6,463 nt of DNA from an uncultured Erysipelotrichaceae bacterium. Lineage in GTDB: Bacteria > Bacillota_I > Bacilli_A > Erysipelotrichales > Erysipelotrichaceae. This document shows positions 1 through 5,650 of this stretch, one piece after another. The notes under the pieces are model-generated. The model did no database searches, was not told where the DNA came from, and saw nothing but the letters and a program-made list of their open reading frames with translations. The DNA is taken from the NCBI GenBank assembly GCA_902796465.1, contig CADBPK010000144.1, positions 1 through 6,463 on the forward strand, in the 5' to 3' direction. The position numbers and the translations under genes are program-made. Position 1 is the stretch's first letter; the number at the start of each line of letters is the position of its first letter.

Positions 1-106
1 AGAGCTTTTTGAAAGCGGTTATGAAACTTTCCTCATCTGCATCAATTCCTACCGTCTCAAATACAGTGGAAATCTTGTCTTTCTTACGGCTTATGAAACA
101 GCTCAT
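1..106 (-). CDS. N-terminus of an unrecognised protein, cut by the window edge
   Basis: From ATG at 106 the minus-strand frame stays open to the window edge for 35 codons: MSCFISRKKDKISTVF, then ETVGIDADEESFITAFKKL. The composition is ordinary, soluble, charged and mildly amphipathic, with no signal peptide. An in-frame TAG lies about 10 codons upstream with no other ATG, GTG or TTG between, so this ATG is the first possible start if the gene is real. Ribosome binding is weak (GGGG about 8 nt upstream). The direction matches the polysaccharide genes, but the repeat array separates it from them, so it need not belong to the same operon. I do not recognise the family. Confidence 0.6.
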   Translation of the reverse strand, partial: MSCFISRKKDKISTVFETVGIDADEESFITAFKKL

Positions 107-115
107 TGTGAATCC

Positions 116-376
116 CCAGTCATGCTCAACCGATAGCTATATGAACATATGATGCATACGCAGCAGATACAATATGACTACCTCATTCATATGCAACCGA
201 TGCCGTTTTTTCTATCTACGCACCTCATGCATATCCAGCAGATACGTATCTACATCCCTAATTGATGCTCAGCCGATACGTCATTTTCTTATCTACAGAC
301 CTCATGCATATGCGGCAGATACAGCCTCAAATCGGTATCTCCCTATCTACACCCCTCATCCACATTCAGCCGACAC
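116..376. repeat. Array of seven degenerate 22-bp repeats joined by 11-bp modules
   Basis: Plus-strand copies lie at 116-137, 149-170, 182-203, 224-245, 258-279, 301-322 and 355-376. The pattern is CTCATGCATAT followed by GCAGCAGATAC, with variation in each copy. Each copy from the second onward is preceded by an 11-nt module, TATCTAC plus about four bases in the last four (213-223, 247-257, 290-300, 344-354) and a more diverged form in the first two (138-148, 171-181). Some gaps hold an extra 1-21 nt, twice a T-rich piece (204-212 and 280-289). Start-to-start distances are 33, 33, 42, 34, 43 and 54 bp, about 3, 3, 4, 3, 4 and 5 helical turns. The array fills the gap from 9 bp after the aminotransferase stop to about 9 bp before the next start codon. 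It is not a CRISPR: the repeats are imperfect and the spacers short and related. Function unknown. Confidence 0.8.
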
Positions 377-382
377 GGCCTG
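367..382 (-). other. Small hairpin just after the aminotransferase stop
   Basis: On the minus strand CAG-CCG pairs with CGG-CTG around a 3-nt loop, with one bulged G, beginning four bases after the TGA at 386. There is no T run after it, so it is not a standard terminator. It overlaps the first repeat of the array and may simply be part of that repeat. Confidence 0.3.
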
Positions 383-385
383 GCA

Positions 386-1681
386 TCACAAAAAACACCT
401 ATGAATAATCTCGATAATCCTATCCTGCTGCTCTTCCGTCATCTTGTTATCGCTGGGAAGACACAGCCCTCTCCGGAAAATATCAGCTCCAACATCGATT
501 CCAGAGCCCTTTATGTAAGCATTTGTGCGGCCTCGGCCATTGCCCTCGACCGTGACGAACGGGTTTGTCCTATATATCGGCTGCATGTGCATGGGCTTCC
601 AGATCGGACGGCCTTCTGCGTTGAAGGCAGCCAATGCTTCCAGAATCTCCTGGGGAGAACTCTTGCCGCTTTCACTTTTATACAGATAGTTTCGTTCGTC
701 ACGCACCTGCGGCGCCATTGCCTCTTCGTTGATCAGCAAGCAACTCAGCCAGAAATTCGGGTTACTGTTTTCTTTTTCCCACGGATTCAATGTGACCGGC
801 AGATCTTTCAGCCCTTCCTGATATCGCTCATAGATTTCTTTCTTCTGTGCGATATGTTCATCCAGATGCGGAATCTGACCGCGAATCACACCGGCAATAA
901 TGTTGGACATCCGGTAGTTATAACCAAGTTCTTCGTGCTGATACCACGGTGCAGCTTCCCGGCTCTGGGTGGACCATTTTCTGACTGCGTCTGCGTCCTC
1001 TTTGGAATTGGTCAGAAACAACCCTCCGGCTGAACCGGTAATGATTTTGTTTCCGTTAAAAGAGATCGCATTAAAATCACCAAACGTTCCGGTCTGAATT
1101 CCTCTATATGTAGCTCCAAGGGATTCTGCAGCGTCTTCTACGATCAGTGCACCATGTTTTTCTGCAATTGCTTTGATCTCATCTATTTTTCCGGGTGTAC
1201 CGTATAAATGCGCGATCACGATCAGCTTCACATCCGGATACAGCTCAAATGCTTTCTCCAGTGCGGCAGGATCCATATTCCAGGTATCCCTCTCGGTGTC
1301 TATAAAAACAGCTTCGCCATTTTCATATGCGACCGGATTGACCGAAGCATCAAAGGTCATATCACTGCAGAATACCTTGTGTCCCCGCAGAGTTCCTTCG
1401 TTCGGTTTCGCCTGACCATAAAGCCTCTCACCTGCAAGTCTCGTTGCCAGATGCAGAGCCGCAGTTCCGCAGGAAAGACCAACCGCATATTTGCAGCCGA
1501 TATACTCAGCCATCTGCTTTTCGACTTCATTGATATTCGCACCGACGGTAGAAACCCAGTTTGTACGAATTGCTTCCTCAACCCATCGCTGCTCTTCACC
1601 ATGCATCGTCGGACTGCTCAGCCACAATTTATGTTCAAATTTCTCAATTCCGGTAAATCTTTGGTCTTTTGAAAAATCCAT
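386..1681 (-). CDS. DegT/DnrJ/EryC1/StrS-type PLP-dependent sugar aminotransferase (EpsN/PglE-like)
   Basis: This 431-residue cytoplasmic enzyme should transfer an amino group, usually from glutamate, to the 4-keto carbon of a nucleotide sugar. Family signatures are TNWVSTVG near 40-47, GCKYAVGLSCGTAALHLA at 62-79, Asp183 in VEDAAES (contact with the PLP ring nitrogen) and Lys212 in SFNGNKIITGSAGG (Schiff base with PLP). The conserved RMSNIIAGVIRGQI and GLCLPSDNKMTEEQQDRIIEII segments follow. It is longer than typical members (about 370-400); the extra residues appear to lie around 330-400, between the INEE strand and the GADIFRRGLCLPS end. AAGGAG precedes the ATG at 1681. With the upstream dehydratase it forms the two-step route to a UDP-4-amino-4,6-dideoxyhexose. 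The acetyltransferase that would complete a bacillosamine-type sugar is not in the window. Confidence 0.93.
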   Translation of the reverse strand: MDFSKDQRFTGIEKFEHKLWLSSPTMHGEEQRWVEEAIRTNWVSTVGANINEVEKQMAEYIGCKYAVGLSCGTAALHLATRLAGERLYGQAKPNEGTLRGHKVFCSDMTFDASVNPVAYENGEAVFIDTERDTWNMDPAALEKAFELYPDVKLIVIAHLYGTPGKIDEIKAIAEKHGALIVEDAAESLGATYRGIQTGTFGDFNAISFNGNKIITGSAGGLFLTNSKEDADAVRKWSTQSREAAPWYQHEELGYNYRMSNIIAGVIRGQIPHLDEHIAQKKEIYERYQEGLKDLPVTLNPWEKENSNPNFWLSCLLINEEAMAPQVRDERNYLYKSESGKSSPQEILEALAAFNAEGRPIWKPMHMQPIYRTNPFVTVEGNGRGRTNAYIKGSGIDVGADIFRRGLCLPSDNKMTEEQQDRIIEIIHRCFL

Positions 1682-1705
1682 GTTTACTCCTTAGAAATAA
1701 CAAAG

Positions 1706-1729
1706 CCGGAAAATGACTTCACTTTCCGG
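1706..1729 (-). terminator. Hairpin between the half-length CapD-like gene and the aminotransferase (attenuator or processing site)
   Basis: On the minus strand CCGGAAAGTGA (1729-1719) pairs with TCATTTTCCGG (1716-1706): 10 Watson-Crick pairs and one G-U pair around a very tight loop. On the plus strand the wobble pair would be an A-C mismatch, so the structure is better in minus-strand RNA. A broken T-rich stretch (CTTTGTTATTTC) follows, and then the aminotransferase ribosome site. It is weaker than the terminator at 4951-4984 because the T tract is interrupted. It may cause partial termination or stabilise the upstream mRNA end. Confidence 0.55.
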
Positions 1730-1784
1730 GTAATTTCTTTATATTTACTTCGTTATCGGCAGATTTCAGATTTCTGCTGAAGTA

Positions 1785-2822
1785 TCAGAAGAAGCTGATC
1801 TCTTCTCCTGTCTCTTTCTCGTATTCCTCGATCCAGGGTTCTTCTGAAGAAAGTGCAGAAGAAGAAGATATAATTTCAACAACTAAATGATTGTTGGCAG
1901 TTCCGATCGATTTAACTGTCCAGCTGCCAGTCAATGAATCAAATGCCTGTTCTCCGTTATCAAACAGCCTGCTCTTTTGATCGATTACCACTTCAACCGG
2001 ACCTTTTGTATACTTCATTAATTCCGACATGGATAATCCGGCAATAAAGGATTTTGTATAAGTTAGAAAATCCTGTTCCGGAAGATTCATTTCAGAACAT
2101 ATCGATTTGACCTTATTTTTTTCTTCTTTTGAAATGAAGGCATCCGCGATCACGATATTCTGGATCTCATATTTTGTGATCGCTTTCCGGATTCCTTCGA
2201 TTCCTCCTATAACAGGCAAGCCATTGAATAAACGGCCTGCTTCACTGTTGTGACAATCCACGACACAAACAGGGTTTAATATACTGTCTTTGTTGGATGC
2301 CTGCATATTCAGGAAAGTCCGGGCAGTTTCTCCTGCCCCGATTACCATCGTAGTCATTCCTTTTCTGGCTTTATTTCCTTTGATCTGGAAATATTCCGTA
2401 ACAAATATCACATACAGGAACCGGCTTATTGCTATCATCACCAGCTGGAGTACTGCACCGATGCCATAATAGGTGATCGGCATTCTCCGCACAAACAGCA
2501 GTGTTCCGAAAATATGAATCAGACAGGTAATAATATTTGCATTCAGAATTCTGTTGAAATCACGAATTCCCGCATAACGCCACATGCCGTCATACAATCT
2601 GAAAAGAATAAATACAATAATGCATGCGACAGTATAATACGGTGCGAAAGTAACATAATTCGCTATATAAGTTGCCCCGTCCCAATGAAACTGATTATTG
2701 ACATAGAAACGGATCACAAGTGCCAGGAAATAAGCCAGATTGACAGCTGTCACATCATAGACCAAAAGAATAAATCTCAATATCCATTTTTTCAGCGGAA
2801 ACTGTTCCTTTGTTTTTTCCAT
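1785..2822 (-). CDS. Half-length CapD-like protein: membrane helices plus first Rossmann domain, no dehydratase domain
   Basis: The product has 345 residues. Its layout matches the first half of the 688-residue dehydratase just upstream: hydrophobic segments at about 13-38, 58-75, 93-111 and 119-141, with shared patterns such as LYDGMWRYAGIRDFNRIL against LYRSIWRFASYRELLRVI and MPITYYGIGAVLQ against MPVSYYIIGPILQ. A nucleotide-binding fold follows with VIGAGETA at 160-167. Similarity continues through VIGG and the linker around 258-285. The second glycine-rich motif and the Ser/Lys active site are absent. Instead there is a tail of about 55 residues, rich in Ser and acidic residues and ending EEISFF. 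An AAGGAG site lies 6 nt before ATG and the gap to the dehydratase is 28 bp, so the two are surely co-transcribed. It cannot be a dehydratase as it stands. It could be a regulatory or scaffold partner, or a decayed duplicate; the intact frame and ribosome site favour a working protein. Confidence 0.9.
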   Translation of the reverse strand: MEKTKEQFPLKKWILRFILLVYDVTAVNLAYFLALVIRFYVNNQFHWDGATYIANYVTFAPYYTVACIIVFILFRLYDGMWRYAGIRDFNRILNANIITCLIHIFGTLLFVRRMPITYYGIGAVLQLVMIAISRFLYVIFVTEYFQIKGNKARKGMTTMVIGAGETARTFLNMQASNKDSILNPVCVVDCHNSEAGRLFNGLPVIGGIEGIRKAITKYEIQNIVIADAFISKEEKNKVKSICSEMNLPEQDFLTYTKSFIAGLSMSELMKYTKGPVEVVIDQKSRLFDNGEQAFDSLTGSWTVKSIGTANNHLVVEIISSSSALSSEEPWIEEYEKETGEEISFF

Positions 2823-2850
2823 GTACTGCTCCTTTTAATCCAACAGACTC

Positions 2851-4917
2851 TTATTGATCATCTTCCCTGATCAACTGGATCTGTCTTGTGTATTCATCAT
2901 TCGTATATTGCGGTTCGCCCTGTCCGGCTGGATGATATGTGCTTACCATCAGTTCAACTAGCTCACGGATATGCTTGCTGTTGGAATATGATTTATTCAT
3001 TAATACCTTTAACTGTTTCAGGAATTCATCCACATCAAACGGAATAGGATTTCCAATATGAATCAGTTTATTGTCTGTTTTTCTAAGTCCTTCTTCCGCC
3101 ATCAGTTTTTCTTCAAACAGCTTTTCTCCAGGTCTTAATCCAGTATACTCAATTCTGATGTCGATGTCAGGTTTATATCCGCTTAACCGGATCAGATTTC
3201 TTGCCAATGTATCGATCTTGACAGGGCTGCCCATATCCAGAACGAATATCTCTCCCCCTTTTGCGTATGTGCCGGCAAGAAGCACCAGACTGACTGCTTC
3301 AGGAATCGTCATAAAATAACGGATGATATCCGGGTGTGTTACCGTTACAGGACCGCCTTTTTCAATTTGTCTCTTGAACATCGAAATAACAGAACCATTG
3401 TATCCCAAGACATTGCCGAACCGCACTGCAACAAACTCGGTCTTAGCATTCCGGAATACCGCACCAGTACCGTCTTTATCCGCATTTTCCCTGCCTACAT
3501 GGGTGAATAACTGCGGGATCTCATTGGCCTTTCCTTCTTTGATCTTCTGATCAAAGCTCTGTATAACCATTTCGCACAGCCGTTTGGATGCACCCATGAT
3601 ATTTGTTGGATTCACTGCCTTGTCGGTAGAGATCAGGACAAATCTTTCACAGCCATGCACCATGGCAGCATATGCCGTTTTATATGTTCCTATTACGTTA
3701 TTTTTGATAGCTTCATTCGGACTGTCTTCCATCAGAGGCACATGTTTATGCGCAGCTGCGTGAAAAACAATATTCGGCCTGTACGTTTCAAATACTTCAT
3801 ACATTCTTCTGGAATCCCGGACAGAACCGATCAGTGCCACAAGATTCAGATCCGGATACTTGTCTTTTAATTCCAGCTGAATATCATAAGCATTATTTTC
3901 ATACACATCAAAAATAATGAGCTGTCTCGGTGAATGTGCAGCAACTTGTCTGCACAGTTCAGAACCGATCGATCCGCCGCCCCCAGTCACTAAAACGACC
4001 TTGTTTTTTATGAACCGGAATACTTCAGTCATATCCGGTTTGATCGGATCACGTCCAAGGAGGTCTTCTACTGATACTTCCTTCATGGCACTGACCGAGA
4101 TATCTCCGCGGACAAACTGATAAATACCGGGAAGATTTTTCAGTTCACAGTGTGTTTCATTACATATATTCAGAATATCACGCTTACTCTCTGCCGAAGC
4201 ACTCGGTATTGCCATATAGATCTTATCTATTTCATATTTTCTGACATTCTCCAGTATGGAATCTCGTCCGCCGACAACAGGTACATCATCGATCAGCCGG
4301 TTCCATTTATTCGGATTGTCATCAATGAAGCAGACTACCATGTCTTCGCTCTGCGATGATTTCTGGATATCTCGCAGAATTGCCTGGCCGGCAACTCCCG
4401 CACCGATCAGCATGACGTTTTTCGTTTTTGACTGACCCTTTTTGCTTTTAACAAGCAGCACAAAACGATATGAGAAACGTATGCCCAGAGTCAGGATGAA
4501 CTGCAGGATCGGTCCGATAATATAGTAGGAAACAGGCATCCTGGTATAGATGCCATGACCCACGATCCGGAAAATAATCGGTATTGCCAGAATATGAAAT
4601 AATGTTGTGATCACTGTTGCCAGTATGACCCTCAGCAATTCCCTGTAACTCGCGAACCGCCAGATACTGCGGTACAGATTGCAGAGCCAGAAACAGACAA
4701 TGCAAAAAATAACGTAGATCAGGGCGATCGACCGCCAGGCTGTCAGGTATTCCGCTTCGATCTTCTGAAACATGCAGTCAAACCGGATCCACAAAGCCAG
4801 AAGATATGATACGCTGACCGCAAATGCATCATAGATCATCAACAGAAAAGCAATTTTCTGCCAGTGCTCTATATGATTTTTATGGTGATTTACTTTTCTG
4901 TTTCCGGATTCCGGCAT
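2851..4917 (-). CDS. Membrane-bound nucleotide-sugar 4,6-dehydratase, CapD/PglF/WbpM type (probably UDP-GlcNAc 4,6-dehydratase)
   Basis: This 688-residue protein is a full-length membrane dehydratase. Four hydrophobic segments (about 23-45, 63-84, 95-117, 131-153) are followed by a first Rossmann-like domain with IGAGVAG at 171-177, then the catalytic extended-SDR domain. That domain has the NAD(P) motif TGGGGSIG at 311-318, HAAAHKHVP at 386-394 and STDKAVNPTNIMGASK at 430-445. In the active site Met441 replaces the usual Tyr before Lys445, the Ser-Met-Lys arrangement described for the WbpM group. RPGEKLFEE lies at 595-603. The expected reaction is NAD-dependent conversion of UDP-GlcNAc to the 4-keto-6-deoxy sugar, feeding the aminotransferase downstream. 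An insertion of about 30 residues (about 460-492) separates the catalytic helix from the strand FVAVRFGNVLG. A GGGAG ribosome site precedes the start. The family is certain; the exact substrate is inferred. Confidence 0.95.
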   Translation of the reverse strand: MPESGNRKVNHHKNHIEHWQKIAFLLMIYDAFAVSVSYLLALWIRFDCMFQKIEAEYLTAWRSIALIYVIFCIVCFWLCNLYRSIWRFASYRELLRVILATVITTLFHILAIPIIFRIVGHGIYTRMPVSYYIIGPILQFILTLGIRFSYRFVLLVKSKKGQSKTKNVMLIGAGVAGQAILRDIQKSSQSEDMVVCFIDDNPNKWNRLIDDVPVVGGRDSILENVRKYEIDKIYMAIPSASAESKRDILNICNETHCELKNLPGIYQFVRGDISVSAMKEVSVEDLLGRDPIKPDMTEVFRFIKNKVVLVTGGGGSIGSELCRQVAAHSPRQLIIFDVYENNAYDIQLELKDKYPDLNLVALIGSVRDSRRMYEVFETYRPNIVFHAAAHKHVPLMEDSPNEAIKNNVIGTYKTAYAAMVHGCERFVLISTDKAVNPTNIMGASKRLCEMVIQSFDQKIKEGKANEIPQLFTHVGRENADKDGTGAVFRNAKTEFVAVRFGNVLGYNGSVISMFKRQIEKGGPVTVTHPDIIRYFMTIPEAVSLVLLAGTYAKGGEIFVLDMGSPVKIDTLARNLIRLSGYKPDIDIRIEYTGLRPGEKLFEEKLMAEEGLRKTDNKLIHIGNPIPFDVDEFLKQLKVLMNKSYSNSKHIRELVELMVSTYHPAGQGEPQYTNDEYTRQIQLIREDDQ

Positions 4918-4950
4918 GATTACACTCCCGATAGAAAATGGTTAATTCAT

Positions 4951-4984
4951 AAAAAAACCTTGAAGCGTAAATTTCGCTTCAAGG
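4951..4984 (-). terminator. Intrinsic terminator after the small surface protein gene
   Basis: On the minus strand a perfect 10-bp stem (CCTTGAAGCG at 4984-4975 pairing with CGCTTCAAGG at 4967-4958) encloses a 7-nt loop and is followed by seven T residues (4957-4951). It lies 32 bp after the stop of the small gene and 34 bp before the dehydratase start. It has every hallmark of a Rho-independent terminator, although more polysaccharide genes follow on the same strand. It therefore probably acts as a partial terminator that sets expression levels along the operon. No convincing promoter was found in the short space after it. Confidence 0.9.
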
Positions 4985-5015
4985 CTTAATTTAACAAGTT
5001 ATTTAAATCGATTTA

Positions 5016-5543
5016 TTAAGCGTTCTTTTTGTTCATGACTACAGCAGCGCCTGCGCAGAGAACAGAGATCAGAAGAGCTCCTGCCCAGATCGGGTTAGTG
5101 CTTGTATCTGCTGTATTTGTACTCTTCTTTCCTCCGCTGGATTTCTTAGCAAGTACAGCAACAGGTGAGAGGTCTTCAACTGTCAATGTGATAGAAGAAC
5201 CGGATACTGTGGCTTTGCTGCCTTTATGAACGATTACTGTGCCGCCGAACTTGGAAGCTTTGAATGTTGCCGGATCAGCTGTTGTTGCACCTTTTGGATC
5301 AATGTGTGCATCACCCACGTATACAACTACGAGTGATTCATCAACCTTTGCACCCCATTTTTCATTGACATCTTTTCCTGTGTCACCAACATAGATGCCG
5401 CCGTTGCCATCCTGTTCCGTAATCACGATTGTTCCCTTATCACCGCCGGTTGTCGGGGAATTGCCCTCAGCCTTGACGGTCATCGGGGAACATAAAGCAA
5501 CTGTAAGAGCTGCTACTGCCGCTAAGAATAAACCCTTTTTCAT
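5016..5543 (-). CDS. Small secreted, membrane-anchored protein of unknown function (possible degenerate sortase signal)
   Basis: From the start at 5543 the product has 175 residues. Residues 1-25 form a signal peptide: MKK, a hydrophobic run LFLAAVAALTVAL, and a likely cleavage after VKA25. The mature part is Gly/Thr/Val-rich and probably beta-structured. It includes SKFGGTVIVHKGSKATVSG and ends with VEDLSPVAVLAKK, a pattern resembling the last strand of domains that precede cell-wall anchors in Firmicutes surface proteins. A Ser/Gly/Lys linker (about 133-141) leads to STNTADTST, a hydrophobic helix (about 151-170) and the short tail NKKNA. This is the layout of an LPXTG protein, but the pentapeptide would be STNTA, without Leu-Pro or the final Gly. 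Cys18 lies in the signal peptide after Leu, so a lipobox is unlikely. The gene sits between the export kinase and the dehydratase and is closed by a strong terminator. I do not recognise a named family. Confidence 0.85.
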   Translation of the reverse strand: MKKGLFLAAVAALTVALCSPMTVKAEGNSPTTGGDKGTIVITEQDGNGGIYVGDTGKDVNEKWGAKVDESLVVVYVGDAHIDPKGATTADPATFKASKFGGTVIVHKGSKATVSGSSITLTVEDLSPVAVLAKKSSGGKKSTNTADTSTNPIWAGALLISVLCAGAAVVMNKKNA

Positions 5544-5549
5544 ACTTCT

Positions 5550-5558
5550 TTCCTCCCT
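5550..5558 (-). promoter_or_regulatory. Ribosome binding site that fixes the start of the small surface protein
   Basis: The minus strand reads AGGGAGGAA about seven bases before the ATG at 5543, a near-ideal Shine-Dalgarno site. An in-frame ATG 14 codons further upstream (5585) has no comparable site and would place charged residues (DREERS) ahead of the signal peptide. The 5543 start is therefore preferred. Confidence 0.85.
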
Positions 5559-5575
5559 ATCAATAGTTTTTAACA

Positions 5576-5604
5576 AGATAATCATAGTACAGACATACGT
5601 TCAA
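5576..5604 (-). promoter_or_regulatory. Weak candidate promoter for the small surface protein gene
   Basis: On the minus strand TTGAAC (5604-5599) is followed after 17 nt by TTATCT (5581-5576). The -35 element matches TTGACA at four of six positions, but the -10 is a poor TATAAT match. It lies about 33 bp upstream of the chosen start, between the kinase gene and the small gene, in an otherwise non-coding 107-bp gap. A local promoter would explain why the small gene has its own terminator. The evidence is position plus loose matches only. Confidence 0.25.
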
Positions 5605-5633
5605 TAGCGCATGTTTTATGTACAATTAGCGCA
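5602..5633 (-). repeat. Pair of near-identical direct repeats upstream of the small surface protein gene
   Basis: On the plus strand, CAATTAGCGCA at 5623-5633 and CAATAGCGCA at 5602-5611 are the same sequence apart from one extra T. Their GCGCA ends lie 22 bp apart, close to two helical turns. They sit between the kinase stop and the small gene start, just upstream of or overlapping a candidate promoter. This looks like a possible dimeric regulator site, but no known operator is recognised and two copies could arise by chance. Confidence 0.4.
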
Positions 5634-5650
5634 AGCTGTCGTACTTTATA

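Noticed and set aside
116..376. CRISPR array
   Set aside because: The repeats are imperfect, the intervening segments are 11-32 nt and related to one another, and no cas genes are present.
116..376. Iteron-type plasmid origin
   Set aside because: The 22-bp phased repeats resemble iterons, but the copies are very degenerate and there is no replication initiator gene or AT-rich unwinding block in the window.
174..404. Plus-strand 76-codon frame through the repeat array (His/Tyr-rich, with PHAYAADT and PHPHSADT repeats)
   Set aside because: The peptide repeats only reflect the DNA repeats. Copy spacings of 34 and 43 bp break the frame, there is no ribosome site, and its end overlaps the aminotransferase.
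401..1033. 210-codon plus-strand frame
   Set aside because: It is antisense to the aminotransferase, whose motifs are intact. The composition is unlike a folded protein and there is no ribosome site.
1785..4917. Frameshifted or split single gene made of the dehydratase and the half-length protein
   Set aside because: The upstream dehydratase is already complete. The downstream gene restarts with its own membrane region and ribosome site, so this is duplication, not a split.
5480..5543. Lipoprotein signal (Cys18) in the small surface protein
   Set aside because: The residue before Cys is Leu, which does not fit a lipobox, and a standard cleavage site after VKA25 is present.
5016..5585. Longer 189-residue start for the small surface protein
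   Set aside because: The extra 14 residues are charged and would sit ahead of a normal signal peptide, while the strong AGGGAGG site points to the ATG at 5543.
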